NCBI RefSeq assembly: GCF_900446215.1
Contig: NZ_UAQZ01000017.1
Span: 310,001-374,000, forward strand
Reading direction: 5' to 3'
Length of the DNA: 64,000 bases
Source of the DNA: Burkholderia cenocepacia
GTDB lineage: Bacteria; Pseudomonadota; Gammaproteobacteria; Burkholderiales; Burkholderiaceae
Made by a program: the position numbers and the translations under genes. Positions 44,078-52,734 of the stretch are shown in pieces; the stretch's first letter is position 1; every line of letters starts with the position of its first letter. Under the pieces are notes generated by a model. That model had not been told where the DNA came from. It saw only the letters and a program-made list of their open reading frames with translations, and did not search any database.

Positions 44078-46663
44078 ATGCTTGAAAACTTTCGTGCTCA
44101 CGTGGCCGCCCGCGCCGCGCTCGGTATTCCTCCCCTGCCGCTGACGGCTCAGCAGACCGCCGAACTGGTCGAATTGCTGACGAACCCGCCCGCCGGCGAA
44201 GAGCAGACGCTGCTCGAGCTGATCACCCATCGCGTGCCCGCCGGCGTCGACGAAGCCGCCCGCGTGAAGGCCGGCTTCCTGGCCGCCGTGGCCAAGGGCG
44301 AGACCGCCTGCCCGCTGATCTCGCGTGCGCACGCGACCGAGCTGCTCGGCACGATGCTCGGCGGCTACAACATCCAGCCGCTGATCGAGCTGCTGTCCGA
44401 CGAGGCCGTCGCCGCGGTCGCCGCCGACGCGCTGAAGAAAACCCTGCTGATGTTCGACCAGTTCCACGACGTGAAGGAACTCGCCGACAAGGGCAACGCG
44501 CACGCGAAGGCCGTGCTGCAGAGCTGGGCCGATGCCGAATGGTTCACGAGCCGTCCGGAAGTGCCGGAAAGCCTGACCATCACCGTATTCAAGGTCACGG
44601 GCGAAACCAACACCGACGACCTGTCGCCGGCGCCGGACGCCACCACCCGCCCGGACATCCCGATGCACGCGCTCGCGATGCTGAAGAACGCGCGCCCGGG
44701 CATCACGCCGGAAGAAGACGGCAAGCGCGGCCCGGTCAAGTTCATCGAATCGCTGAAGGAAAAGGGCCACCTGGTCGCCTACGTCGGCGACGTGGTCGGC
44801 ACCGGCTCCTCGCGCAAGTCGGCCACCAACTCGGTGCTGTGGTTCACCGGCGAAGACATTCCGTTCGTCCCGAACAAGCGCTTCGGCGGCGTGTGCCTCG
44901 GCGGCAAGATCGCCCCGATCTTCTACAACACGATGGAAGACGCCGGCGCGCTGCCGATCGAGCTCGACGTGTCGCAGATGGAAATGGGCGACGTGGTCGA
45001 ACTGCGCCCGTACGAAGGCAAGGCGCTGAAGGACGGCAAGGTCATCGCCGAATTCCAGGTCAAGTCCGACGTGCTGTTCGACGAAGTGCGCGCCGGCGGC
45101 CGCATTCCGCTGATCATCGGCCGCGGCCTGACCGCGAAGGCGCGCGAAGCGCTCGGTCTCGCGCCGTCGACGCTGTTCCGCCTGCCGCACCAGCCGGCCG
45201 ACAGCGGCAAGGGCTTCTCGCTCGCGCAGAAGATGGTCGGCCGCGCGTGCGGTCTGCCGGAAGGCCAGGGCGTGCGCCCGGGCACGTACTGCGAACCGAA
45301 GATGACCTCGGTCGGCTCGCAGGACACCACGGGCCCGATGACCCGCGACGAACTGAAGGACCTCGCGTGCCTCGGCTTCTCGGCCGATCTCGTGATGCAG
45401 TCGTTCTGCCACACCGCCGCGTATCCGAAGCCGGTCGACGTGAAGACGCACCAGACGCTGCCGAACTTCATCAGCACGCGCGGCGGCATCGCGCTGCGCC
45501 CGGGCGACGGCGTGATCCACTCGTGGCTGAACCGCATGCTGCTGCCCGACACCGTCGGCACCGGCGGCGATTCGCACACGCGCTTCCCGATCGGCATCAG
45601 CTTCCCCGCAGGTTCGGGCCTGGTCGCGTTCGCGGCCGCTACCGGCACGATGCCGCTGGACATGCCGGAATCGGTGCTGGTCCGCTTCAAGGGCAAGATG
45701 CAGCCGGGCGTCACGCTGCGTGACCTCGTCAACGCAATTCCGCTGTACGCGATCAAGCACGGCATGCTGACGGTCGCCAAGCAGGGCAAGAAGAACATCT
45801 TCTCGGGCCGCATTCTCGAAATCGAAGGCCTGCCCGACCTGAAGGTCGAGCAAGCGTTCGAGCTGTCGGATGCGTCCGCCGAGCGTTCGGCTGCCGGTTG
45901 CACGGTGCGCCTGAACAAGGAACCGATCATCGAGTACCTGAACAGCAACATCACGCTGCTCAAGTGGATGATCGCGCAGGGCTACCAGGATCCGCGCAGC
46001 CTGCAGCGCCGCATCGCGGCGATGGAACAGTGGCTGGCCGATCCGCAACTGCTGTCGCCGGATGCCGACGCCGAATACGCGGCCGTCATCGAGATCGACC
46101 TCGCCGACATCCATGAGCCGATCGTCGCCTGCCCGAACGACCCGGACGACGTGAAGACGCTGTCCGACGTCGCCGGTGCGAAGATCGACGAAGTGTTCAT
46201 CGGCTCGTGCATGACCAACATCGGTCACTTCCGCGCCGCGTCGAAGCTGCTCGAAGGCAAGCGCGACATTCCGGTCAAGCTGTGGGTCGCGCCGCCGACC
46301 AAGATGGACCAGAAGCAACTGACCGAAGAAGGCCACTACGGTGTGTTCGGCACGGCCGGCGCCCGCACCGAAATGCCGGGCTGCTCGCTGTGCATGGGCA
46401 ACCAGGCACAGGTGCGCGAAGGCGCGACGGTCATGTCGACGTCGACCCGCAACTTCCCGAACCGCCTCGGCAAGAACACGAACGTGTACCTCGGCTCGGC
46501 GGAACTGGCGGCGATCTGCTCGCGTCTGGGCAAGATCCCGACCAAGGAAGAGTACATGGCCGACATGGGCGTGCTCACCGCCAACGGCGACAAGATCTAC
46601 CAGTACATGAACTTCGACCAGATCGAAGACTTCAAGGAAGTGGCCGACACCGTGCAGATGTAA
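44078..46663 (+). CDS. acnB: aconitate hydratase B
   Basis: 861 aa, the standard AcnB length. It interconverts citrate, cis-aconitate and isocitrate using a [4Fe-4S] cluster. Ligands can be placed at C711 (GSCMTN), C769 and C772 (GCSLCMG). The order is the AcnB-specific one: HEAT-like N-terminal domain, swivel domain (GTGSSRKSATNSV), then the catalytic domains. Apo-AcnB is known to bind mRNA when iron is scarce. Single gene with its own promoter and terminator; third positions are more C-rich than in its neighbours, as expected for high expression. Confidence 0.98.
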   Translation: MLENFRAHVAARAALGIPPLPLTAQQTAELVELLTNPPAGEEQTLLELITHRVPAGVDEAARVKAGFLAAVAKGETACPLISRAHATELLGTMLGGYNIQPLIELLSDEAVAAVAADALKKTLLMFDQFHDVKELADKGNAHAKAVLQSWADAEWFTSRPEVPESLTITVFKVTGETNTDDLSPAPDATTRPDIPMHALAMLKNARPGITPEEDGKRGPVKFIESLKEKGHLVAYVGDVVGTGSSRKSATNSVLWFTGEDIPFVPNKRFGGVCLGGKIAPIFYNTMEDAGALPIELDVSQMEMGDVVELRPYEGKALKDGKVIAEFQVKSDVLFDEVRAGGRIPLIIGRGLTAKAREALGLAPSTLFRLPHQPADSGKGFSLAQKMVGRACGLPEGQGVRPGTYCEPKMTSVGSQDTTGPMTRDELKDLACLGFSADLVMQSFCHTAAYPKPVDVKTHQTLPNFISTRGGIALRPGDGVIHSWLNRMLLPDTVGTGGDSHTRFPIGISFPAGSGLVAFAAATGTMPLDMPESVLVRFKGKMQPGVTLRDLVNAIPLYAIKHGMLTVAKQGKKNIFSGRILEIEGLPDLKVEQAFELSDASAERSAAGCTVRLNKEPIIEYLNSNITLLKWMIAQGYQDPRSLQRRIAAMEQWLADPQLLSPDADAEYAAVIEIDLADIHEPIVACPNDPDDVKTLSDVAGAKIDEVFIGSCMTNIGHFRAASKLLEGKRDIPVKLWVAPPTKMDQKQLTEEGHYGVFGTAGARTEMPGCSLCMGNQAQVREGATVMSTSTRNFPNRLGKNTNVYLGSAELAAICSRLGKIPTKEEYMADMGVLTANGDKIYQYMNFDQIEDFKEVADTVQM

Positions 46664-46710
46664 GCACGCAGTCGGGCTGCGACGGGAAGTCGACGTCGCA
46701 GCGCACCGAA

Positions 46711-46746
46711 AGGCGCCGCGGGCCGAATGGCCGCGGCGCTTTTTTT
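46711..46746 (+). terminator. intrinsic terminator of acnB
   Basis: An 11-bp GC stem with one bulged G (arms 46713-46724 and 46729-46739, loop GAAT) runs into seven T (46740-46746), 49 bp after the acnB stop. Confidence 0.9.
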
Positions 46747-46776
46747 ATGCGTCGGCGAACGGACGCGCCCGCGCGG

Positions 46777-47280
46777 TCAGTCGAGCAGCGCGTGCAGCCG
46801 CTCGACCACGTCGAACGGCAGGCCTTCGTCATAGCCGTCCGCTTCGTCGAGATCGACGTACTCGCGGCCGTCGGTCGGCTGCAGCATCAGTGCCGGCACG
46901 GGCCGCACGACCGGTACGTCCGGATAATCGTTCGGCCCCGCGCCATCGAAGTCGTGCGGATCGAACCAGATTCCGTGATCGGCGTAATAGCCTTCCGCGT
47001 AACGTCGCTCGATCTCGCGCAGCAACCGGAACGTATCCCGTTGATACGACGCGGCGTTTTCGTCCGCATACTGCACGAACCACGCGGCGCCGAGATTCCA
47101 GTAGATCAGCAACGCGGTCGCGCGATCGACGTTGCGGTTGTCCAGCAGCCAGCGCAACGCGCGGCCGTTGCCGTCGTAATTGGAGCGTGCGGCGAACCGG
47201 TGCCACTGCTCGGGCGTCGCGCCTTCGAGCCAGGTCCGGACGATGTCCCACATTTTCTGTTCGATTTCGGTGTCGTCCAT
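46777..47280 (-). CDS. hypothetical acidic protein, DUF4274-like
   Basis: 167 aa, acidic. The segment QWHRFAARSNYDGNGRALRWLLDNRNVDRATALLIYWNLGA resembles the DUF4274 core (W-x-F-x-x-x-Y-N-W/D-D-G followed by D-x-A-T-A-L). Family assignment is from memory of the pattern and is not certain. No signal peptide. Convergent with acnB, separated by its terminator. Such proteins often occur as immunity-like or contact-dependent accessory proteins, but no toxin lies here. Confidence 0.7.
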   Translation of the reverse strand: MDDTEIEQKMWDIVRTWLEGATPEQWHRFAARSNYDGNGRALRWLLDNRNVDRATALLIYWNLGAAWFVQYADENAASYQRDTFRLLREIERRYAEGYYADHGIWFDPHDFDGAGPNDYPDVPVVRPVPALMLQPTDGREYVDLDEADGYDEGLPFDVVERLHALLD

Positions 47281-47355
47281 GGAGTGCGTCTTGCGGAATG
47301 AGCGGTAACGGGAAGTGCTTCGATGACCGGCGATTCTAGCGCCGCTTCGCGATAC

Positions 47356-47769
47356 TCATGCGGCGTCGCCGCCCGGCTCGCGACGGATCACCAGTTCGTT
47401 GAAGCCGGTGCCCGCATCGGGCTCGCGCGAGAAGCGATGCGCGGGCAGCAGCGCGAGCAGGATCTCGGCCGTCGTGCGCACCACGCAACCACTCGCGACA
47501 TGGCCGCCGGTCACGCGGCCGTCCGCATCCGAGACCGACATGTGCAGATGCGCGCCGTCCGGCGACACCGAACCGGCCAGCGTCAGGATTTCGAGGTCGC
47601 CGCGCAGCGCGGTCGGCTGGTCGACGCCGGCGAAGCGCAACTGCGCGACGCTCAGGCTGCCGATGCCCTGGATCACGAAGGCCGCGTGCGCTTCATGCTG
47701 GTGTAGCGCTGCCTCGATGGCCCCGCGCAGATCGTCGCCGGGGGAAAGACGCAATGGATGGGCCTGCAT
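47356..47769 (-). CDS. PPC (DUF296) domain DNA-binding-like protein
   Basis: 137 aa, a complete PPC domain: GIGSLSVAQLRFAG, then LEILTLAGSVSPDGAHLHMSVSDADGRVTGGHV and the late GCVVRTTAEI. Plant homologues are AT-hook partner domains; bacterial single-domain proteins form trimers of unclear role. 75 bp upstream of the DUF4274-like gene on the same strand. Confidence 0.87.
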   Translation of the reverse strand: MQAHPLRLSPGDDLRGAIEAALHQHEAHAAFVIQGIGSLSVAQLRFAGVDQPTALRGDLEILTLAGSVSPDGAHLHMSVSDADGRVTGGHVASGCVVRTTAEILLALLPAHRFSREPDAGTGFNELVIRREPGGDAA

Positions 47770-48082
47770 GGTCGAGAACCTGTGGGTCGATCGTGGTATC
47801 GATCAAGCGTACGTTCGCCGCGTGAATCCGGCAAGTCATCCGCTCGCGATACTCCCCGCGCGTCGGTGTCTTCCCGGCGTCGTTTCATCCGCTACCGTTC
47901 GGCTCTGCGCCTCCTGCGCATACGGACCCCTGCCGCCTGGTTTCGCACCAGCCGCAGCGCATCGGTTCGTTTCCGTACGAACGCACATGCGTCCGTATGA
48001 AAACCGACCCCAACGTATGCAAGAATCGCTTCCTCGAGGCAATCCCTGCTTTATCGCCCTCTTTCACCGAACGCCCCGTCGA
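47770..48082. promoter_or_regulatory. intergenic with 22-bp near-palindrome
   Basis: No gene seen over 313 bp. TACGAACGCA (47976-47985), CA, TGCGTCCGTA (47988-47997) is an inverted repeat with one mismatch per arm, about 85 bp before the membrane protein gene and about 210 bp before the divergent PPC gene. Possible operator. Confidence 0.4.
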
Positions 48083-48985
48083 ATGCCCAAATGCCAGAAT
48101 ACGTATGAGCGGTTCCACACCCCAAGCGACGACATCGCCGCGCGGGAAGTCGCGGCGATGAGCGATGAGGAGCGTGCGCGCGCCAAGTCGGTGGGGAGCG
48201 TGCATGTCCGAAGCTGGCTCGCCATTCTGATGATGCCGGTCGCAGTCGGGCCTGCGATCCCGATGCTCGCGTATTTGCTGGGTATGCTTGCATACCGCGG
48301 AACGGTCGATCGGGCCTTCGATATGGATCGTGCGGTTGGCGAAACAGCCGTCACCGTCATATGGGTCACGGCGCTCTTCATCGCAGCGTGGATCGGCCTG
48401 AACTGGTGCGTCGCGACGTACGGCACCCGACAGCGGTACTGGCGTGAAATGCCGTCCAACGGGCATGTCGAATTGGAGCGCCATACGCTATGCTCGGCAA
48501 TCGTCGTGTGGTCGGACGACTACGATCCGGAACCCCTCTACGTCGAGGAATGGATCGACGGCAAGCTCAAATCCAGCATGACCCGAGTCAGGCAGTGGAT
48601 CCTGACCCGAACGTCCGCCGGTCATTGGCTGGTGCTGGATCATCGAATTGCGGCAGACGGTCGGGGCGCGCCGCCAACGTTCCCCTCGGAGACGAAACGA
48701 TTGATCCCGCGGCGAGAATTGGCAATAGCATTTGCGCCACGCACCCATATCCGCATCGGATTGAGATGGAGTGGACCCGCGGCGCCATTGACCGTGACGT
48801 CCTACCTGCTGTCTCACGCCGAATGTGAGCGCCTGGCTGCGGCGGCTCATCACTATGCTTTTTTTCCGCCGGATCAATATGGCGTCGTCGGTCCCGCCGA
48901 TGCAGACTGGGTCGGGGAACTCGCCGCCAAGGCACTGGAGCGCGAAGTGCCTGTCGACGTGGCGGCCGGGCGAGCGTTGACGTGA
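48083..48985 (+). CDS. hypothetical two-TM membrane protein (300 aa)
   Basis: Unrecognised. A cytoplasmic N-terminus rich in Glu/Ala (REVAAMSDEERARAKS) is followed by two hydrophobic helices (about 47-69 and 87-108) and a large soluble domain with beta-like strands (IVVWSDDYDPEPLYVEEWIDGK, and TRTSAGHWLVLDHRI). Third-position GC is visibly lower than in neighbours, hinting at acquisition. The start is uncertain: ATG 47987, 48017 and 48083 are in frame and none has a good ribosome site; 47987 would fall in the near-palindrome. Confidence 0.65.
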   Translation: MPKCQNTYERFHTPSDDIAAREVAAMSDEERARAKSVGSVHVRSWLAILMMPVAVGPAIPMLAYLLGMLAYRGTVDRAFDMDRAVGETAVTVIWVTALFIAAWIGLNWCVATYGTRQRYWREMPSNGHVELERHTLCSAIVVWSDDYDPEPLYVEEWIDGKLKSSMTRVRQWILTRTSAGHWLVLDHRIAADGRGAPPTFPSETKRLIPRRELAIAFAPRTHIRIGLRWSGPAAPLTVTSYLLSHAECERLAAAAHHYAFFPPDQYGVVGPADADWVGELAAKALEREVPVDVAAGRALT

Positions 48986-49145
48986 TCGTCGCGGGTCGTT
49001 TCTACGACGACTGCGGCCGCCACCACGCGAAGGCGGCCGGCGAACAGTCTGGAAAGTACGCCAATTTGCGGCGACTGCATAATGACGGGGTTCAGCTCAA
49101 GGTCTTGTGCATGGTTTTCCGCCGCCCCAACCCGAATTCCTTTCG

Positions 49146-50072
49146 ATGACACCGATTCCGAATCGACGCTCCCGCCTGCGCGGCGGCCTGCTTGGCCTGC
49201 TGATCGGCGACGCGCTCGGCGTGCCGTACGAATTCCACGACGCCGCGTCGATTCCGCCTCCCGCCGCGATCGACATGACGCCGCCGCCGGGCTTCGCGCG
49301 CGCGCACGACGGCGTGCCGCCCGGCACCTGGAGCGACGACGGTGCGCAGGCGCTCGCGCTGCTCGACGCGCTGCTGCGCGAGCACGACCTGAATCTCGAC
49401 ACGTTCGCCGGCAACCTGCTGGACTGGTTTCATCGCGGCGCGTTCACGCCGGACGGCCGCGTATTCGACGTCGGCCTGCAGACGCAGCGTGCGTTCCACG
49501 CGCTGGCGGCCGGCGCCGCGCCCGCGACAGCCGGGCCCGGCGACGAGCGCGACAACGGCAACGGCTCGCTGATGCGCTGCTTTCCCGTCGTGATGGTCGC
49601 GGCGTCGCGCGACGACGCGATCCGGCTCGCGCGCAAGCAGAGCGTCGTCACGCACGGCCACGTGCGTTCGCAGCTTTGCTGCGCGCTCTATTGCCTGACG
49701 GCGCTGGGCATCGTCGACGGCCAGTCGGCTCCCGACGCGGTGCGCACGGCCGAGGACGAACTGCTCGCGCGCCACGAAGGCACGGCCGATGAAATCGAAC
49801 TGAAGATCGTGCTCGACGGCCGCTTCGACGCACCGCAAGGATCGGGCTATGTGGTCGACAGCTTCTGGTCGGCGATCCATTGCCTGCTGTCGACGGACAG
49901 CTACGAGGATTGCGTGAAGCGCGCGATCGCGCTCGGCAACGACACGGATACGACCGCGGCGATCGCCGGCAGCCTCGCCGGCGTGGTGTACGGCGAACGG
50001 GCGTTGCCCGCTCGATGGGTTGCGACGCTGCGCGGAAAAGACAAGGTCGAGGGCTGGCTCGCGAAGCTGTGA
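49146..50072 (+). CDS. ADP-ribosylglycohydrolase family protein (DraG-like)
   Basis: 308 aa. The family motifs are in order: RGGLLGLLIGDALGVPYEF, WSDDGAQAL, DNGNGSLMRCFPV and GNDTDTTAAIAGSLAGVVYG. The Asp/Thr pairs form the two-Mg site used to cleave ADP-ribose from protein or small-molecule targets. The second motif is SDDG where most members have [ST]DDT. The ATG at 49146 fits the conserved N-terminus; 49107 is an alternative. No ADP-ribosyltransferase gene adjoins it. Confidence 0.88.
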   Translation: MTPIPNRRSRLRGGLLGLLIGDALGVPYEFHDAASIPPPAAIDMTPPPGFARAHDGVPPGTWSDDGAQALALLDALLREHDLNLDTFAGNLLDWFHRGAFTPDGRVFDVGLQTQRAFHALAAGAAPATAGPGDERDNGNGSLMRCFPVVMVAASRDDAIRLARKQSVVTHGHVRSQLCCALYCLTALGIVDGQSAPDAVRTAEDELLARHEGTADEIELKIVLDGRFDAPQGSGYVVDSFWSAIHCLLSTDSYEDCVKRAIALGNDTDTTAAIAGSLAGVVYGERALPARWVATLRGKDKVEGWLAKL

Positions 50073-50159
50073 ATACCGCTGCCGATCGCCCCTGAATCGA
50101 AGATGGCGGGCCGATCCGGGCCGCCCCGAACAACCGCATCAACCTGAGAGGATGCTCCG

Positions 50160-50555
50160 ATGCTGCGTGCCATCAATCCCCCCGGCGCCACGATTCCCGG
50201 CATTTCGCAAGCGATACTCGTCGAAGGTGGTCAACCGCTGTATTTGTCCGGCCATGTTCCGTTCGATGCCGAGGGCGCGGTTGTCGGCGCCGATCATGCA
50301 ACGCAGCTCGATCAGGTGTTCAGGAACATCGCCGATACGCTTCGCACCGCGGGTGTCGGCTTCGAATCCGTCGCGCGTCTGACGATCTATGTCCGCGATT
50401 TCGATTCGAGCCTGTTGCCGCAGATTCGCGAGGTGCGCGACCGCTGGGTCAACACCGCGTGCCCGCCCGCAAGCGCGCTCGTCGGCGTGGCATCGTTGTT
50501 CCGCCCGGAGGTACTGGTCGAAGTGGACGCGTTCGCGATCGTTCCTGCCGCGTAA
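50160..50555 (+). CDS. RidA/YjgF-family protein lacking the catalytic arginine
   Basis: 131 aa, trimeric Rid fold by sequence: LYLSGHVPFDAEG at the start and LVGVASLFRPEVLVEVDAFAIV at the end. The signature motif normally reads P-x-R-S; here it is CPPASALVGV with A104 in place of the arginine that binds the imine carboxylate in RidA (Arg105 of E. coli). Members without this residue are not expected to deaminate 2-aminoacrylate. GAGAGGA precedes the ATG. 15 bp from the convergent GNAT gene. Confidence 0.9.
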   Translation: MLRAINPPGATIPGISQAILVEGGQPLYLSGHVPFDAEGAVVGADHATQLDQVFRNIADTLRTAGVGFESVARLTIYVRDFDSSLLPQIREVRDRWVNTACPPASALVGVASLFRPEVLVEVDAFAIVPAA

Positions 50556-50570
50556 TAACCGGCCGCCGCA

Positions 50571-51125
50571 TCAGCCTCGGCCGCGATCGCTCGCCAGCAA
50601 CCCGTACAGCGCACTGTCCGACACTTCGTCGCCGACGATCCAGCGTTCGCGCAGCAGCCCTTCCCGCACGAAACCGAGCCGTTCAAGCAACCCGGCCGAC
50701 GCGACGTTGCGCGGATCGATATCCGCCTCGATCCGGTTCAGCCGCAGCGCGCCGAAGGCATGATCGATCATCGCCGACGCCGCTTCGCACATGTATCCGC
50801 CGCGCCAGAACGCGCGCCGCAGGCTGAAGCCGATCTCGGCTCGCCGGCACTGCTCGTTCGCATGGAACAGCACGCATTCGCCGAGCGCTTCGCCGGTTTC
50901 CCGCAGCTCGAGCACGCAGACCAGGCTCTCCCCGCTCGCGGACGTCTGCACGTTGCGCGCGACGCGCGCCTCGGCCTGCTCGATCTGCGTCATCGGCGAG
51001 AACGAGAAGTAGCGCATCGCTTCCGGATCGGACCAGATCTCGAAGAAAGTCGGCGCGTCTGCTTCGCGAAGCGGGCGCAGCACGAGTCGAGCGGTATGCA
51101 GCGTGACGGGTTCGAACAGGGGCAT
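50571..51125 (-). CDS. GNAT acetyltransferase, RimJ/RimL-like
   Basis: 184 aa. The RimJ/L layout is clear: TARLVLRPLREADAPTFFEIWSDPEAMRYF at the N-terminus, GECVLFHANEQCRRAEIGFSLRRAFWRGGYM for the acetyl-CoA pyrophosphate loop region, then LNRIEADIDPRNVASAGLLERLGF. Targets include ribosomal protein N-termini or small amines. Start ATG at 51125; the longer frame to 51236 lacks support. Confidence 0.88.
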   Translation of the reverse strand: MPLFEPVTLHTARLVLRPLREADAPTFFEIWSDPEAMRYFSFSPMTQIEQAEARVARNVQTSASGESLVCVLELRETGEALGECVLFHANEQCRRAEIGFSLRRAFWRGGYMCEAASAMIDHAFGALRLNRIEADIDPRNVASAGLLERLGFVREGLLRERWIVGDEVSDSALYGLLASDRGRG

Positions 51126-51230
51126 GGCAATCGTCTGACGAAATCGGGACCGTGAATTAGAACACGCGCGCCACGCGCCAACAATCGCGCGTACGCTCGG
51201 CACCCTGCACGCCCCCGCGAGGCGCCCCCG

Positions 51231-51264
51231 AAACAAAGAGGCCCGGGAGCATCGCCCCGGCCTC
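51231..51264 (-). terminator. intrinsic terminator of the 12-gene aromatic operon
   Basis: On the minus strand a 10-bp stem with one mismatch (arms 51255-51264 and 51238-51247, 7-nt loop) is followed by TTTGTTT (51231-51237). It begins 34 bp after the MFS stop, closing the long leftward operon. Confidence 0.75.
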
Positions 51265-51297
51265 TCGGTTCACCTCATCCACCGCTGCGCAATGCGC

Positions 51298-52698
51298 TTA
51301 CGCCTCGAGCGCCTCCAGCACCTTCCCCTTCGTCTCGATCCCGACGAAGTGCACGGTCAGCGCCGCGATCAGCGGCACGACGCCGATCAGGTAGAACGCC
51401 GGTGCGAGATTCCCGCCGATGATCGCGTGCGGCACGACCATCGGCGCGACGAACGACGCGATCTTCAGCCACGCGCTGCCGAGCCCGCAGCCCGACGCGC
51501 GGATGCTCGTCGGATACTGCTCCGGCGTGTAGACGTACGCGGTAATGAAGCCCGACGCCATCAGCCCGAGCGACAGCGAGCAGAAGATCGCGACCACGTA
51601 CACCGACGACGCGTGATAGATGCCGGCGAGCGCCAGCGACAGCGCGCACAGCACGAACGACCACACGATCACCGGCTTGCGGCCGAGCTTGTCGACCAGC
51701 AGCGCGGACGCGAGCGACCCGAGCACGCCCATCACCGAGCCGATCACCGCCAGATTCAGCGCGAGCTGCAGCGGTGCGTGATAGAAGTTCTTGTAGATCG
51801 TCGGCAGCCACGTCGACAGCCCGTACTGGATGAACCCGCAGGTCGCCCACAACGTCGCCACCGCGAGCGTGCGCTTGCGATACGCGGCGCTGAACAGGTC
51901 GCTCATCCTGCGTTTCGGATGCTGGCGCACCAGTTCGTCGAACGCGGCCACCTGCGTGACGGGCGGCAGCTCGCCGCGCACCGATCCTTCGAACACGCCG
52001 ACCGCACGCCCGGCTTCCGCGAGCCGCCCGCGCGACGCGAGCCAGCGCGGCGATTCCGGCACGAGGTGCGTGAGCACGAGCGACAGGATCAGCGGCAGCC
52101 CGCCGACGAAGTACATGATCTCCCAGCCGAAGCGCGGCACGAGCCACGCGCCGAGCGCCATCGACACGAGCAGGCCGATCGGGAACACGATCTCGTACAG
52201 CAGCACGAAGCGGCCGCGGCCATGTGCGCGCGTGATCTCGTTGATGTACGTCGCGGCGACCGGCAACTCGCCGCCGAGCCCGAGCCCCTGCAGGATCCGC
52301 AGCAGCACGAACACCTCGAAGGTCGGCGCGAAGCCGCACGCGATACTCGTGATGCCGATCACGGCCGAACTCCACGCGATCGCCTTCACGCGGCCGTGCT
52401 TTTCCGCGAGCGCGGGAAACAGGAACGCGCCGATCAGCTGGCCGATCGCGCCGGACGCGATCAGCATGCCGATCTGCGTCGGCGACAGCCCCCATTTGTG
52501 AATCAGCAACGGCAGCGTCGCCGCGATCGTGATCACGTCGAAGCCGTCGAAGAACGTCGCGGTGCCGATCAGCACGCGTGCGCGGATCTGCATCGAGTTG
52601 GCCGGAAGCCGCTCGAGCCGCGCGATGATCGCGCCGGGCGTGGAGGCGGCAGCTTCCATCGTGGCCCTGCCGGCCACGACGTTGTCGAAAGTGCTCAT
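51298..52698 (-). CDS. MFS transporter, aromatic acid:H+ symporter (AAHS) family
   Basis: 466 aa, 12 membrane helices. The AAHS marker in helix 1 is TATFFDGFDVITIAATLP (DGFD), with the helix 2-3 loop AEKHGRVK and a conserved helix 4 RILQGLGLGGELPVAATYINE. Members (PcaK, BenK) import aromatic carboxylates. CAGGAG precedes the ATG. It is the last gene of the operon and tells that the pathway substrate is probably an aromatic or related acid taken from outside. Confidence 0.92.
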   Translation of the reverse strand: MSTFDNVVAGRATMEAAASTPGAIIARLERLPANSMQIRARVLIGTATFFDGFDVITIAATLPLLIHKWGLSPTQIGMLIASGAIGQLIGAFLFPALAEKHGRVKAIAWSSAVIGITSIACGFAPTFEVFVLLRILQGLGLGGELPVAATYINEITRAHGRGRFVLLYEIVFPIGLLVSMALGAWLVPRFGWEIMYFVGGLPLILSLVLTHLVPESPRWLASRGRLAEAGRAVGVFEGSVRGELPPVTQVAAFDELVRQHPKRRMSDLFSAAYRKRTLAVATLWATCGFIQYGLSTWLPTIYKNFYHAPLQLALNLAVIGSVMGVLGSLASALLVDKLGRKPVIVWSFVLCALSLALAGIYHASSVYVVAIFCSLSLGLMASGFITAYVYTPEQYPTSIRASGCGLGSAWLKIASFVAPMVVPHAIIGGNLAPAFYLIGVVPLIAALTVHFVGIETKGKVLEALEA

Positions 52699-52734
52699 GC
52701 GGGGTGTCTCCTGGATCTCTTTCCGGTGGGCCGG

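Noticed and set aside
44063..46336. 757-codon frame antisense to acnB
   Set aside because: Shadow of acnB codon bias; no start context or domains.
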